Shown here piece after piece: positions 26,412 through 34,765 of a stretch of 64,000 bases of DNA. The notes beneath the pieces are model-generated. The model saw only the letters and a list, made by a program, of their open reading frames with translations, did not search any database and was not told where the DNA came from. The position numbers and the translations under genes are program-made. Position 1 is the first letter of the stretch. The number at the start of each line of letters is the position of its first letter. Source of the stretch: Nonomuraea sediminis (GTDB lineage: Bacteria > Actinomycetota > Actinomycetes > Streptosporangiales > Streptosporangiaceae); assembly GCF_018531495.1 (NCBI RefSeq), contig NZ_JAHDTI010000002.1:248001-312000 (forward strand). The letters are read 5' to 3'.

Positions 26412-27845
26412 GTGCATCAACTGGCGACCGAGGACCCCCGGCGGCTCGGTGACTACGTGGTGACCGGTGTGCTCGGGCGGGGCGGGCAGGGGTCGGTCTA
26501 CCTGGGGGAAGGCAGCGGCGGCAGGGTCGCGATCAAGGTGCTGCACACCGCCGACCCGCAGGCTCACCGGCGGTTCCTGCGGGAGGCCGACGCGGCGCGG
26601 CGGGTGGCGGCCTTCTGCACGGCCAGGGTGCTGGACGTGGGCGTGCGGGACGGCAGGCCGTACATCATCAGCGAGCACATCCCTGGGCCGTCGCTCGACC
26701 TGCTGGTGAAGAACGAGGGGCCGCGCTCGGGGAGCGGGCTGGAGCGGCTGGCGGTGGCGACGCTGACCGCGCTGGCGGCGATCCACCGGGCCGGGGTCGT
26801 GCACCGGGACTTCAAGCCGACCAACGTGATCATGGGGCCCGAAGGGCCTGTGGTGATCGACTTCGGGATCGCCAGGGCGCTCGAACACACGGCGACCAGC
26901 ACGGTGATGGGCACGCCGGCGTACATGGCGCCCGAGCAGTTCGAGGGCGGCACCGTGACGGCCGCGGCCGACATGTTCAGCTGGGCCAGCGCGATGGTCT
27001 TCGCCTCGACCGGGAGGCAGGCGTTCCGCGGCGAGACGATGCCCGCGCTCATGCACGCCATCCTCACCAACGAACCCGACCTGGCGGGCGTGCCGGAGAA
27101 CCTCCGCCCGCTGCTCGCCGCCTGCCTGACCAAGAACCCGGCCGCCCGCCCGACCGCCGCCGACCTGCTCGCCACGATGACGGGAGACGTTCCTCAGACG
27201 CAGACCCGGCGGCTGCCGGAGCCGGCCACGGGACCCGTGAAGCCGCGGCAGAACCCCGTGACCACCGTGACCACCGTGGCCGCGGGGGTCGGGCTGGTGT
27301 TCGCCGTCCTGGCGGGGATCATCGCGCTGGTACAGACGGGCGCGAACCTCATGTTCCACTACAGCTGGCCGCAGTCCAGCGCCTGGGGCGCGACGCAGCT
27401 CCTACGCGACGCGGTCCTCGCCGTCGCCGCCCCCGCCCTCATCACCGCCCTGTGGCCGGTACGGCGGCCCGCGGCGATCACCATGGCGCTCCTCGCTCCC
27501 CCGGCCCTGGCCTACCTGGCCTGGGACTGGCTGGACCTCTCGCTTCGGATCGGCATCCCCGCCCTGGCCCTGGCAGGCCTGGTGATCTTCGTGGCCGGGA
27601 TCCTGACCTGGCAGGCCGGCAAGGCCGCCTCCGCCGTGGGAGCCGTGGCGGGCGCGCTGGTGGGCCTGGACGCCGTGCTCTGGGCGGTGGAGAGGTCAGG
27701 CGGGTTCCGGTTCGACACGCCGAGAGGGATCGTCGACAACGCGAGCCGCGTGATGGTCGCCGCCTGGCTGATCACCCTGGCTGTCACGCTGCTGCGGCAG
27801 GCCGTACTCGCCAGAGGAGGTGGCCGGTCAAGGCCAGGAGGCTGA
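26412..27845 (+). CDS. Membrane Ser/Thr protein kinase (PknB-like) with C-terminal transmembrane domain
   Basis: 477 aa. The kinase domain covers residues 14-265: Gly loop VLGRGGQGSVYLG, VAIKV lysine, catalytic HRDFKPTN, DFG, and activation segment GTPAYMAPEQ. HRDF replaces the usual HRDV/L. A Pro-rich linker leads to about five transmembrane helices (from VTTVTTVAAGVGLVFAVLAG) instead of the single helix plus sensor of PknB. The GTG at 26412 directly precedes the typical HQLATEDPRRLGDY lead. It stands alone; substrates are unknown. Confidence 0.88.
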   Translation: MHQLATEDPRRLGDYVVTGVLGRGGQGSVYLGEGSGGRVAIKVLHTADPQAHRRFLREADAARRVAAFCTARVLDVGVRDGRPYIISEHIPGPSLDLLVKNEGPRSGSGLERLAVATLTALAAIHRAGVVHRDFKPTNVIMGPEGPVVIDFGIARALEHTATSTVMGTPAYMAPEQFEGGTVTAAADMFSWASAMVFASTGRQAFRGETMPALMHAILTNEPDLAGVPENLRPLLAACLTKNPAARPTAADLLATMTGDVPQTQTRRLPEPATGPVKPRQNPVTTVTTVAAGVGLVFAVLAGIIALVQTGANLMFHYSWPQSSAWGATQLLRDAVLAVAAPALITALWPVRRPAAITMALLAPPALAYLAWDWLDLSLRIGIPALALAGLVIFVAGILTWQAGKAASAVGAVAGALVGLDAVLWAVERSGGFRFDTPRGIVDNASRVMVAAWLITLAVTLLRQAVLARGGGRSRPGG

Positions 27846-27942
27846 AAGACGCACCGAGCAGGCAGACGGCGCCCCAGCCCGCAGCCGCGTACAGGGCGGT
27901 GGAGGCCACGGCGCCGATGGCGCTGCCGGAGTAGAACATCAT
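27784..27942 (-). pseudogene. C-terminal remnant of an MFS transporter
   Basis: Reading leftward from the IS edge, the frame begins QMMFYSGSAIGAVASTAL and continues through a last transmembrane helix to a stop at 27784. This resembles the final helices of 12-TM MFS exporters. The remainder of the gene is absent, and the frame enters the IS element at its first base. The stop lies 62 bp inside the convergent kinase gene. Confidence 0.55.
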
Positions 27943-27952
27943 TTGACGCGCT

Positions 27953-27972
27953 CCCCGGCCTGAAGGCCGGGG
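27953..27972. repeat. IS subterminal hairpin (tnpB end)
   Basis: CCCCGGCC-TGAA-GGCCGGGG, an 8-bp perfect stem with a 4-base loop. On the tnpB strand this also lies in the region from which TnpB guide (omega/re) RNA is expected to be made. Confidence 0.85.
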
Positions 27973-27992
27973 ATTCTGGCCTGTGCCGCTGT

Positions 27993-29192
27993 TCACGCGG
28001 CGGCACTTCCTCGGCTTCCTGTTTCGTCGGGCTGTGCCGGGCGTGTGTCCGGTCTTACCGGCCCTCCGCAGGCGTTTAGTCTCTCCGCCCGTCCGGCGGC
28101 GAGAATGTTGATCGCGGCGTTGACGTCCCGGTCATGGGCCGCGCCGCAGGCACACACCCAGTCCCGGACGTGGAGCGGCATGGCCACGGCTACGGCCCCG
28201 CACTCCGAGCACAGTTTGGACGACGGGAACCACCTGCTGACTTTGGCGAAGGTCCGCCCGTAAAGTTTCGCCTTGTACTCCAGCATGCCGACGAAGGATG
28301 ACCATCCGGCGTCGTGCACGCTCTTGGCCAGCCTGGTACGCGCCAGTCCCTTGACCGCCAGGTCTTCCACGTACACCGCTTGGTTCTCGCGGATGATCTG
28401 CGTGGAGAGCCGGTGGTGGAACTCGCGGCGGGCGTCGGCGACCTTACCGTGCTGGCGAGCGACCTTGAGCCGGGCCTTGGCCCGGTTGTTCGATCCCTTC
28501 TCCTTACGCGATAGGGCGCGTTGAAGCTTCCTGAGCTTCTTCTGCGCCCGGCGCAGGAATCGGGGCGAGGCGACCTTCCGGCCGTCGGCGAGCACAGCGA
28601 AGTGACCAAGTCCCAGGTCGATACCGGTCTCGGCCTCCGCCGCCGGGAGTGGCTGCCCGGCGACCTCTACCACGAACGAGGCGAAGTATCGGTCACCGGC
28701 ATCCTTGATGACCGTGACCGAGGACGGTTGCGCGGGCAGGTCCCGCGACCAGCGCACGGCCACATCGCCGATCTTCGGCAGCCGCAGTTGTCCGCTGCGG
28801 GTGATCGAGAACCGGGCGTTCTTGGTGAATCTGATCGCCTGCCGGTTGTCCTTGCGGGACCTGTACCGGGGCGGGGCGATCTTCGGGCCTTTCCGTGTGC
28901 CGGACACCGAGGTGAAGAAGTTGCGGAACGCGGTCGTGCAGTCCGCGAGGGCTTGTTGGAGCACGACCGCCGACACCTCGCCCAGCCAAGCCCGTTCCGG
29001 GGTCGTCTTGGCCTGGGTGATGATCTGGCGGGATAGTTCGGCGTCGTTAACGAACGGCAGCCCCGCCGCGTGGGCGTCGTTGCGCAGGCGCAGCGCGTCG
29101 TTGAACACCACGCGGGCGCACCCGAACGCCCGCGCCAGTGCGATTTGCTGGCCGGGTGTCGGGTCGATCCGGAAGGAGTACCGCAACTGCAC
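27993..29192 (-). CDS. tnpB: TnpB, RNA-guided nuclease of IS605 family
   Basis: 399 aa. The N-terminal HTH/wedge region is LRYSFRIDPTPGQQIALARA. The RuvC-like catalytic triad is complete: Asp in GIDLGLGHFA, Glu in VYVEDLAVKG, and Asp in HDRDVNAAINI. The zinc ribbon CSECG...CACG precedes the last Asp. TnpB proteins are RNA-guided DNA nucleases related to Cas12 and help retain the element. The GTG start at 29192 is divergent from tnpA, 22 bp away. The sequence looks intact and so potentially active. Confidence 0.92.
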   Translation of the reverse strand: MQLRYSFRIDPTPGQQIALARAFGCARVVFNDALRLRNDAHAAGLPFVNDAELSRQIITQAKTTPERAWLGEVSAVVLQQALADCTTAFRNFFTSVSGTRKGPKIAPPRYRSRKDNRQAIRFTKNARFSITRSGQLRLPKIGDVAVRWSRDLPAQPSSVTVIKDAGDRYFASFVVEVAGQPLPAAEAETGIDLGLGHFAVLADGRKVASPRFLRRAQKKLRKLQRALSRKEKGSNNRAKARLKVARQHGKVADARREFHHRLSTQIIRENQAVYVEDLAVKGLARTRLAKSVHDAGWSSFVGMLEYKAKLYGRTFAKVSRWFPSSKLCSECGAVAVAMPLHVRDWVCACGAAHDRDVNAAINILAAGRAERLNACGGPVRPDTRPAQPDETGSRGSAAA

Positions 29193-29214
29193 GGGATCAT
29201 CCTACGGTTGGTTT

Positions 29215-29631
29215 ATGGCCCAGTACCGCGATATCAGAACCGGCAGGCATTGTGTTTTCGTCCTCCACGCCCATTTGGTGTTCGTGACGAAGTTCCGGCA
29301 CAAGGTATTCACCGACACCCACCTGAACCGCCTGGAAGAGATCATGAGATCGGTGTGCGCCGACTTCGAGACCACCCTGGCCGAGTTCAACGGTGAGGCC
29401 AACCATGTCCACCTGCTGGTCAGCTTCCCTCCCAAAATCGCTGTGTCCAAGCTGGTCAACTCGTTGAAGGGGGTCTCCTCCCGCCGCATGCGCCAGGAGT
29501 TCCCCGAACTGGCCGCCCACTACTACCGGGCCAACAAGCTCTGGTCGGGCTCCTACTTCGCCGGGAGTGTCGGTGGCGCACCGTTGTCGATCGTGCGCCA
29601 GTACATCGAGCAGCAGAACCGGCCTGTCTGA
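29215..29631 (+). CDS. tnpA: TnpA, Y1 HUH transposase of IS200/IS605 family
   Basis: 138 aa, full family length. The HUH motif is ANHVHLLVSF near residue 65 and the catalytic Tyr is in IVRQYIEQQ near 130. It cuts and rejoins single-stranded DNA at the element ends. Both key motifs are intact, so the element may be mobile. Confidence 0.93.
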   Translation: MAQYRDIRTGRHCVFVLHAHLVFVTKFRHKVFTDTHLNRLEEIMRSVCADFETTLAEFNGEANHVHLLVSFPPKIAVSKLVNSLKGVSSRRMRQEFPELAAHYYRANKLWSGSYFAGSVGGAPLSIVRQYIEQQNRPV

Positions 29632-29703
29632 GCTGGGTGTACGCCGGTTCGCCTGGCGGCGAATCGGCTGTTCCTGCCCCGCTACGCGGGACGGCCCGCT
29701 TCA

Positions 29704-29723
29704 CCCCGGTCTGAAGGCCGGGG
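29704..29723. repeat. IS subterminal hairpin (tnpA end)
   Basis: CCCCGGTC-TGAA-GGCCGGGG differs from the other end hairpin by one base in the stem (T for C). Confidence 0.8.
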
Positions 29724-29754
29724 CACTGCGGGCATTTCCGGTAGCTGCCGATGA

Positions 29755-29850
29755 TGCGACTGCCCGCTGGCCCCGTTGCGAACGCACGCGAAGGACGGCC
29801 GCCCCGTCGACCCCGACGACACCGTCGTGATCAAGGTGGATGTGAGCTGA
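29755..29850 (+). pseudogene. Possible C-terminal gene remnant beside the IS
   Basis: A 31-codon open stretch ends in KDGRPVDPDDTVVIKVDVS and a TGA. It looks like the C-terminus of a real protein (acidic and beta-rich) but has no start; the frame is closed upstream by a TGA at 29752. It is too short to assign a family and could be chance. Confidence 0.25.
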
Positions 29851-29909
29851 ATCACAGGAACCTCTGGGCGTCCCGGGTGCTCTTCCTGGCGTCACAAGGG
29901 AGGTTCCTG

Positions 29910-31187
29910 ATGAACAAGAAGCTGCTCGCCGCCGCAATCGCCGGGGTGCTGGCTTTCGGGGTCGCACCGGCGGCCCACGCCGCGGGGACGGCCGAGCCGT
30001 ACGTCTCGATCGGCGACGCGCACGTGCTGAAGGTGGGCGATCCCGCGGCCAGGAGGGTGGTGGTGCTGGTCTCGGGCTGGTACGGCGCGGCCAACGGGTT
30101 CCGCGAGCTGGCCAGGGATCTGGCGGCCAGGACGCCGGGCACGCAGGTGTGGGCGGTGGACCGCAGGGAGCAGCGGCTGGCCGACTTCACCGGGTTCCGG
30201 ACCAAGGACCCGGCCACCTACTACCTGGACGGCCGCTACCAAAGCCCGAAAAATCCGGAAAAGGGACCGGGGCTGCGCGAGACGCTGGACGACCTGCGCA
30301 CGGTGGTGTTGAAGGCCTCCGATCATGGCAGGCGGCAGGTCGTGCTCGGCGGGCACTCGTGGGGCGCGACGACCGCCCTGGCCTACGCCGCGTGGGACTT
30401 CCACGGCAGGCCCGGCTATCGGGACCTGGACGGGCTGGTGCTGATCGACGGCGGCGTGCACGGCGCGTTCGCGGGCGAGGGCGGCGAGATCCACAACTCC
30501 CCCGAGGAGATCAAGGCCCGCCTGGCCGAGCTGGACCAGGGCGAGCCGTTCGAGACCCTCCTGTCGCTGGGCACCGGTCTGGGCGCCAAGCCCGAGTCGG
30601 CGGCCATCTGGTACCAGCTGATCGCCTGGTACGCCCACCACGCCCCGCACGAGCCGTCGGTACTGGTGAACAGGCTCCCCGAGAAGCTGCGCCCGCCGCG
30701 CCCGGTGACGAACGCGGGCCTGCTCGGCTGGCTGGTCCAGGCGGCGCCCGGCACCTCGCCCGCGCTGGCCGTGGTGTCCGGGCGGCTGGGCGAGGACGGC
30801 GACTGGATCGACGACGGGATGACCCCGCTGTCGCGGGTCGCGGAGGCGATGGCGGGTCCGAAGCCGGGCACGTTCGAGTGGTACTGGCCCAAGCGGCTCA
30901 CCATCGATCTGGACGCCGTCGACCCGTACGCCGACACCGAGTCCGCCAAGCTGCTGGACCTGCGGCTGTGGCACGCGCGCGAGGTGAACGTGCCGCTGTA
31001 CGCCTTCGAGACCGGGCTCGACAAGGGCACCGAGCTGACGGCGGCCCGCTGGGTGGTCGAGCACTCGCGGATCAAGCGCGCCACCTACGCCGGTGACAGG
31101 ACGATGAACCACCTGGACCCGCTGTTCGCCGCGCCGGACCGCAACGAGCTGACCCGGACGCTGGTCCCGTTCCTGCGCGATCTCTAA
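29910..31187 (+). CDS. Secreted alpha/beta-hydrolase
   Basis: 425 aa. The signal peptide (residues 1-26) is MNKKLL plus a hydrophobic core, ending APAAHAA. The nucleophile elbow is GGHSWGATTALAYA (Ser near 150) and a catalytic His candidate lies in RTMNHLDPL near the C-terminus. AAGGGAGG precedes the ATG at 29910. It is an extracytoplasmic esterase or lipase-like enzyme. Its stop shares a base with the start of the sigma-factor gene (TAATG), so the enzyme is probably expressed with that regulator. Confidence 0.85.
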   Translation: MNKKLLAAAIAGVLAFGVAPAAHAAGTAEPYVSIGDAHVLKVGDPAARRVVVLVSGWYGAANGFRELARDLAARTPGTQVWAVDRREQRLADFTGFRTKDPATYYLDGRYQSPKNPEKGPGLRETLDDLRTVVLKASDHGRRQVVLGGHSWGATTALAYAAWDFHGRPGYRDLDGLVLIDGGVHGAFAGEGGEIHNSPEEIKARLAELDQGEPFETLLSLGTGLGAKPESAAIWYQLIAWYAHHAPHEPSVLVNRLPEKLRPPRPVTNAGLLGWLVQAAPGTSPALAVVSGRLGEDGDWIDDGMTPLSRVAEAMAGPKPGTFEWYWPKRLTIDLDAVDPYADTESAKLLDLRLWHAREVNVPLYAFETGLDKGTELTAARWVVEHSRIKRATYAGDRTMNHLDPLFAAPDRNELTRTLVPFLRDL

Positions 31188-31699
31188 TGGTCTACGTGAC
31201 AGCCGATCCGGACGTCGCCACGCTGGTGCACAGCGCCCAGCGTGGCGACGCGCTGGCCATGCAGGAGCTGCTCGCCGTGCTGGCCCCCTACGTGGGGCGG
31301 CTGGCGGGCCCGATCGCGCTGGACGACGGGCAGGACGCCGCCCAGGAGGCGCTGATCGCCATCTTCACCAACCTCAAGCAGCTCAAGGAGCCCGCGGCGC
31401 TGTTCGGCTGGGCGCGGGCGATCACCGTGCGGGAGGCCGTGAAGGTGGCGCGCAAGGCGGGCCGGGCCAGGCCCGCCGAGCTGCACGAGGTGCCCGACCG
31501 CGGCGATCCGCAGCTGTCGGCCGACGTGCGCGACGTGCTCGAACGCCTCTCGCCCGAGCACCGCTGCGTGCTGGTGCTGCGCGAGCTGGAGGGGCTGGAC
31601 GAGGAGACCATCGGCGCGCTGCTGGCGGTGCCCGCGGGCACCGTGAAGTCCCGGCTGTTCCGGGCCCGGCGGCGCTTCAGGAAGGAGTGGGAACGATGA
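31187..31699 (+). CDS. ECF-type RNA polymerase sigma factor
   Basis: 170 aa. Sigma region 2 is near residues 25-90 (DDGQDAAQEALIAIFTNLKQL, FGWARAITVREAVK) and region 4 near 110-165 (LERLSPEHRCVLVLRELEGL, PAGTVKSRLFRARRRF). No anti-sigma gene is adjacent. Instead it sits between a secreted hydrolase and a small SRPBCC protein, overlapping both. The start at 31187 overlaps the hydrolase stop. Confidence 0.9.
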   Translation: MVYVTADPDVATLVHSAQRGDALAMQELLAVLAPYVGRLAGPIALDDGQDAAQEALIAIFTNLKQLKEPAALFGWARAITVREAVKVARKAGRARPAELHEVPDRGDPQLSADVRDVLERLSPEHRCVLVLRELEGLDEETIGALLAVPAGTVKSRLFRARRRFRKEWER

Positions 31700-32175
31700 C
31701 GTGGCCGATCGCCGAGGTCGACAACGTCGCCCGGCTGCGCGTCCTGGCGGCGGCCCAGCCCAGCGCGCTGTTCGTGGAGGAGGTGGTGGACGCCCCCTTC
31801 GACGCGGTGTGGGCGGTGGCCGCCGACCTGGAGCGAGAGCTGCCCGAGCTGCTGCCGGACGTGCGCTCGCTCCAGATCACCAAGGAGCACGGCGAGCGCC
31901 TGGAGGCCCGCGCGCGCGGGTACGTCGGCCTGCGTGCCCGCTTCGACATCGTGCTGAGCCCCGGCTGGTGCGTCATGCAGAGCCGGTTCCTGCTCGGCGG
32001 GATGGCCGCCGTGCCGCAGGGGGATCGCACGCGGTTCGCCTTCCTCGGCGCCTTCCGGTTTCCCGGGATGAGGATCCTGGGTCCGATGATGGAGCCGCTG
32101 GTCGGTGCTTACGCGCCGAAGGTGGTGGACAGGCTGCGTGCCCGCGTCAGTGGCGGGCCGCCCACTCGGCCATGA
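31696..32175 (+). CDS. SRPBCC-fold (START-like) protein
   Basis: 159 aa. The early segment FVEEVVDAPFDAVWAVAADLERELP and the C-terminal GPMMEPLVGAYAPKVVDRLRARV are typical of polyketide-cyclase/START-like ligand-binding proteins. It overlaps the sigma gene by ATGA and ends 29 bp inside the convergent fusion gene. It may bind a small hydrophobic ligand and so feed the sigma factor, but that is speculation. Confidence 0.75.
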   Translation: MTWPIAEVDNVARLRVLAAAQPSALFVEEVVDAPFDAVWAVAADLERELPELLPDVRSLQITKEHGERLEARARGYVGLRARFDIVLSPGWCVMQSRFLLGGMAAVPQGDRTRFAFLGAFRFPGMRILGPMMEPLVGAYAPKVVDRLRARVSGGPPTRP

Positions 32176-34054
32176 GCGCCATCAGGGCGATCCGGTCGAC
32201 CGCGGGCTGTGCGGGGTCCAGCTCCCGGTAACGCTGGTAGACGTTGACCACCACGCGCTCGGCGTCCAGCCAGGCGGCGTACTCGCCGAGGTCGATGCCG
32301 AAGGCCGCCTCCTTGAAGTCCAGCCCCTTGGCGTGCGCCGCCTCGGCCTGCTCGCTGACGTGGGCCAGGTAGCCGCGCACGTCGCGGATGCCGTCCTGGC
32401 CGGTGACGGGCCCGTGCCCGGGCACGACCACGGCCGGGTCCAGCGCCAGCATGCGGTCGCAGGCCTCGAGCCAGCCGGCGATCGGTCCCGCCCAGACGAT
32501 CGGGGTGCACCCGATGAACAGCAGGTCCCCGGCGAAAAGCACCCCGGCATCGGGCACGTGCACCACCGAGTCGGCCTCGGTGTGCGCGGGCCCCAGGTCG
32601 AGTACGCGCACCTCGCGGCCGCCGACGTCCAGCGTGAGCCGTCCCCGGAAGGTCTGGTCGGGGGTGCGCAGGCGGATGCCGCTGAAGTCGAAGGGGGCGA
32701 AGCGCTCGCGCAGGTAGGGCGACATGACCGGTCCCAGGTCGGCCACCTGCAGCATCCGGGTCATCTCCGGCGGGATCTCGGTGCGCATCTCGTGCGCGGT
32801 GCCCTCGGCGGCCACCACCCGCACGTCCTCGCCCAGCAGCTGGCCGCCGTGGGTGTGGTCGCCGTTGGCGTGGGTGAGGACGGCGTGCGTGAGCGGGTCC
32901 GCCCCGGTGATGCCGCTCATCGCGGCCAGCATCTCGGCGGTGAGCGGCAGGTCGTAGAGCGTGTCGACCAGCAGCGACGCACCGCCGCCCGCGACCAGCC
33001 CGGCGTTGCTCAGCCCGTAGCCGCCGTCGGGCAGCAGCCACGCCCACACCCGGTCGCCGACCTCGTGCAGTCCCCGGGTGTACGGCACGGCGGCCCGTGC
33101 CCGGTTCACCCGCTCAGCCCGGGGCTTGGCGCCGGGGCGCGGGCGGGGTTCGAGCCGCAGGGGCGGGGCGGAAGCGCGTACGGCCTGCCGTATCTCGCCC
33201 AGGCCCGTCACGCCGAGCGTGACGACGTCGCCGTCGTGCAGCCACCCGGGGAAGTGCGACGGGTCGGCGAGGTCGAGGTGCTCGATGAGGCAGCAGCCGG
33301 GCACGGTGCCGGAGGCGATGACGTCGCCGGGACGCAGGTCGACGCCGCGCGAGGCGTAGGAGATGACCTCGCCGAAGGACCAGTCCATGGCGGCGGTGCT
33401 GCCGGAGCCGATGAGCCGGCCGTTCACCTTGGCCTCGACCCGCAGCGGCAGCTCCAGCTCGTCGGGCGTGACCAGCCAGGGGCCGAGCGTGGTCGCGCAG
33501 TCCTTGCCCTTGGCCTGTCCGATCTTGAGCTGGCCTTCCAGTGCCTGCAGGTCGCGGGCGCTCCAGTCGCAGTAGATCATGTATCCGGCGATGTGCCGCT
33601 CGGCTTCCTCGGGGCTCAGGTCCCTGCCGCCCTCGCCGATGACGGCGGCGATCTCCAGCTCGAAGTCGAACCAGACGCTTCCGGGAGCGATGTGCACGTC
33701 GTCGTAGGGGCTGATGATCGAGGAGGGACCGGCGAAGTAGAAGGCGGGGATCTGGTACCAGACCTCGTCCAGCTCGCCCGTGCCTCCGGCGGCGCGCAGG
33801 CAGTTGCGCATGTGGTCCAGGAAGCACAGGCAGTCGCGCATGGACGGCGGCTCGGGGAGCGGGGCGCGCAGCGTGGCCGCGGACAGGGGGACGGTCTCGG
33901 CGGGCTCGGCCAGGGCCCGCGCGCCCGCCTCGGCGAGCGTGCCGGACGACAGCAGGCCGAGCAGGGATTCACCGGCGGGCAGGGCGTGGATCCGGTCGCT
34001 GTTGAGGACTCCGACCCGGTCTCCGTCGACCGAGGCATAGGTGACCCAACGCAT
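32147..34054 (-). CDS. Fusion protein: fumarylacetoacetate hydrolase domain plus metallo-beta-lactamase domain
   Basis: 635 aa. Residues 1-310 are an FAH-family domain: metal Glu/Glu in WFDFELEIAAVIGEG, CDWSARDLQ, and a C-terminal SGTVPG...GDVVTLGV. Residues about 335-630 are an MBL-fold hydrolase: THANGDHTHGG (Asn in the second His place), LGPAHTEADSVV, FAGDLLF and VVPGHGPVTG. CTGGAGG precedes the ATG. The two domains are usually encoded separately, and I see no stop or shift between them. The gene is divergent from the TetR gene at 34126. Fused ring-fission hydrolysis is a plausible role. Confidence 0.88.
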   Translation of the reverse strand: MRWVTYASVDGDRVGVLNSDRIHALPAGESLLGLLSSGTLAEAGARALAEPAETVPLSAATLRAPLPEPPSMRDCLCFLDHMRNCLRAAGGTGELDEVWYQIPAFYFAGPSSIISPYDDVHIAPGSVWFDFELEIAAVIGEGGRDLSPEEAERHIAGYMIYCDWSARDLQALEGQLKIGQAKGKDCATTLGPWLVTPDELELPLRVEAKVNGRLIGSGSTAAMDWSFGEVISYASRGVDLRPGDVIASGTVPGCCLIEHLDLADPSHFPGWLHDGDVVTLGVTGLGEIRQAVRASAPPLRLEPRPRPGAKPRAERVNRARAAVPYTRGLHEVGDRVWAWLLPDGGYGLSNAGLVAGGGASLLVDTLYDLPLTAEMLAAMSGITGADPLTHAVLTHANGDHTHGGQLLGEDVRVVAAEGTAHEMRTEIPPEMTRMLQVADLGPVMSPYLRERFAPFDFSGIRLRTPDQTFRGRLTLDVGGREVRVLDLGPAHTEADSVVHVPDAGVLFAGDLLFIGCTPIVWAGPIAGWLEACDRMLALDPAVVVPGHGPVTGQDGIRDVRGYLAHVSEQAEAAHAKGLDFKEAAFGIDLGEYAAWLDAERVVVNVYQRYRELDPAQPAVDRIALMALMAEWAARH

Positions 34055-34081
34055 GACACCTCCAGAAGAGAGAAGTCTCTG

Positions 34082-34093
34082 TGTTGGCCAACA
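34082..34093. promoter_or_regulatory. Putative operator in FAH-MBL/TetR divide
   Basis: TGTTGGCCAACA is a perfect 12-bp palindrome in the 71-bp divergent gap. The next bases contain TATAAG, a possible -10 for the TetR gene, and a second TGTTG half-site at 34103. Confidence 0.5.
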
Positions 34094-34125
34094 TATAAGA
34101 TGGTGTTGAGCATAGGAGTTTCGGT

Positions 34126-34677
34126 ATGGGTGCGAGACGAGAACAGACCAGCCGCGAGAGCCGGGACCTGATCCTGGCGGCGGCCGCGGAGCTGTTCGCG
34201 GAGAAGGGATACCGGCAGACCACGTTCGCGGACGTGGCCGAGCGGTCGCAGATCAGCAGGGGGTCGATCCCCTGGCATTTCGGCAGCAAGGAGGGCCTGC
34301 TGCTCGCCGTGCTCGAGCATTCGGTGGAGCAGCTCAACGACCGGATGCACGAGGATTCCGCCGGGCTCGACGAGATGCTCGACGGTGCGATGGGCTACCT
34401 GCGGCTGCCCATCTCCAAGCTCTTCGTCACGCTGCTGGTGGAGGCGCTCGAGCCGGACTCACCGATCCACGACCGCTACGTGGCGATCCAGGACGCCCTG
34501 CGCGAGCGCATCAGGGTGTGGGCGGAGCAGCGCCCGCTGCCCGAGGGCGTCACGGCGGACGCGCTGTCGGTCGCGGTCATGGGCGCGCTGATCGGCATCC
34601 ATCAGCAGTGGCGACTCTCCCCCGACAAGATCGACCTCGGTGAGGCGTTCGGCGCCCTTCGCGTGCTGCTGCGCTAG
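34126..34677 (+). CDS. TetR-family regulator
   Basis: 183 aa. The HTH (about residues 30-55) is [20 protein letters not shown], then [17 protein letters not shown]. The C-terminal half has no clear ligand motif. It starts with ATG at 34126 behind AGGAG and is divergent from the FAH-MBL fusion gene, its likely target. Confidence 0.9.
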   Translation: MGARREQTSRESRDLILAAAAELFAEKGYRQTTFADVAERSQISRGSIPWHFGSKEGLLLAVLEHSVEQLNDRMHEDSAGLDEMLDGAMGYLRLPISKLFVTLLVEALEPDSPIHDRYVAIQDALRERIRVWAEQRPLPEGVTADALSVAVMGALIGIHQQWRLSPDKIDLGEAFGALRVLLR

Positions 34678-34702
34678 GCGCACACTGTGCGCTCTTGCGC
34701 AC
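34678..34702. repeat. Overlapping GCGCAC inverted repeats after the TetR gene
   Basis: GCGCACACTGTGCGC (34678-34692) is a perfect 7-bp-arm palindrome. Its right arm also pairs with GCGCAC at 34697-34702 over a TCTT loop. It could terminate the TetR transcript or bind a regulator of the P450 gene. Confidence 0.45.
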
Positions 34703-34765
34703 ATTAATCCTCACGCGTACGCTGTTCGCATTCGAGAACTTCGTGCGCGTGAGAGGAATGCCGAC

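Larger units (their letters stand above)
27943..29723. mobile_element. IS200/IS605-family element with divergent tnpA and tnpB
   Basis: The two transposon genes are bracketed by near-identical subterminal hairpins at 27953-27972 and 29704-29723 in the same orientation, as expected for single-strand IS605 transposition. The tnpB-side end reads GTCAA on the minus strand (27947-27943), which resembles the TCAA right-end cleavage site of ISDra2. The other end is not precisely placed and may lie up to about 25 bp beyond 29723. Confidence 0.85.

Noticed and set aside
27943..29723. Whether the TnpB element could be a Cas12-type CRISPR locus
   Set aside because: No repeat array and the presence of tnpA and end hairpins show a transposon.
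34678..34702. GCGCAC repeats as a CRISPR or iteron array
   Set aside because: Only three short half-sites are present; a terminator or operator explains them better.
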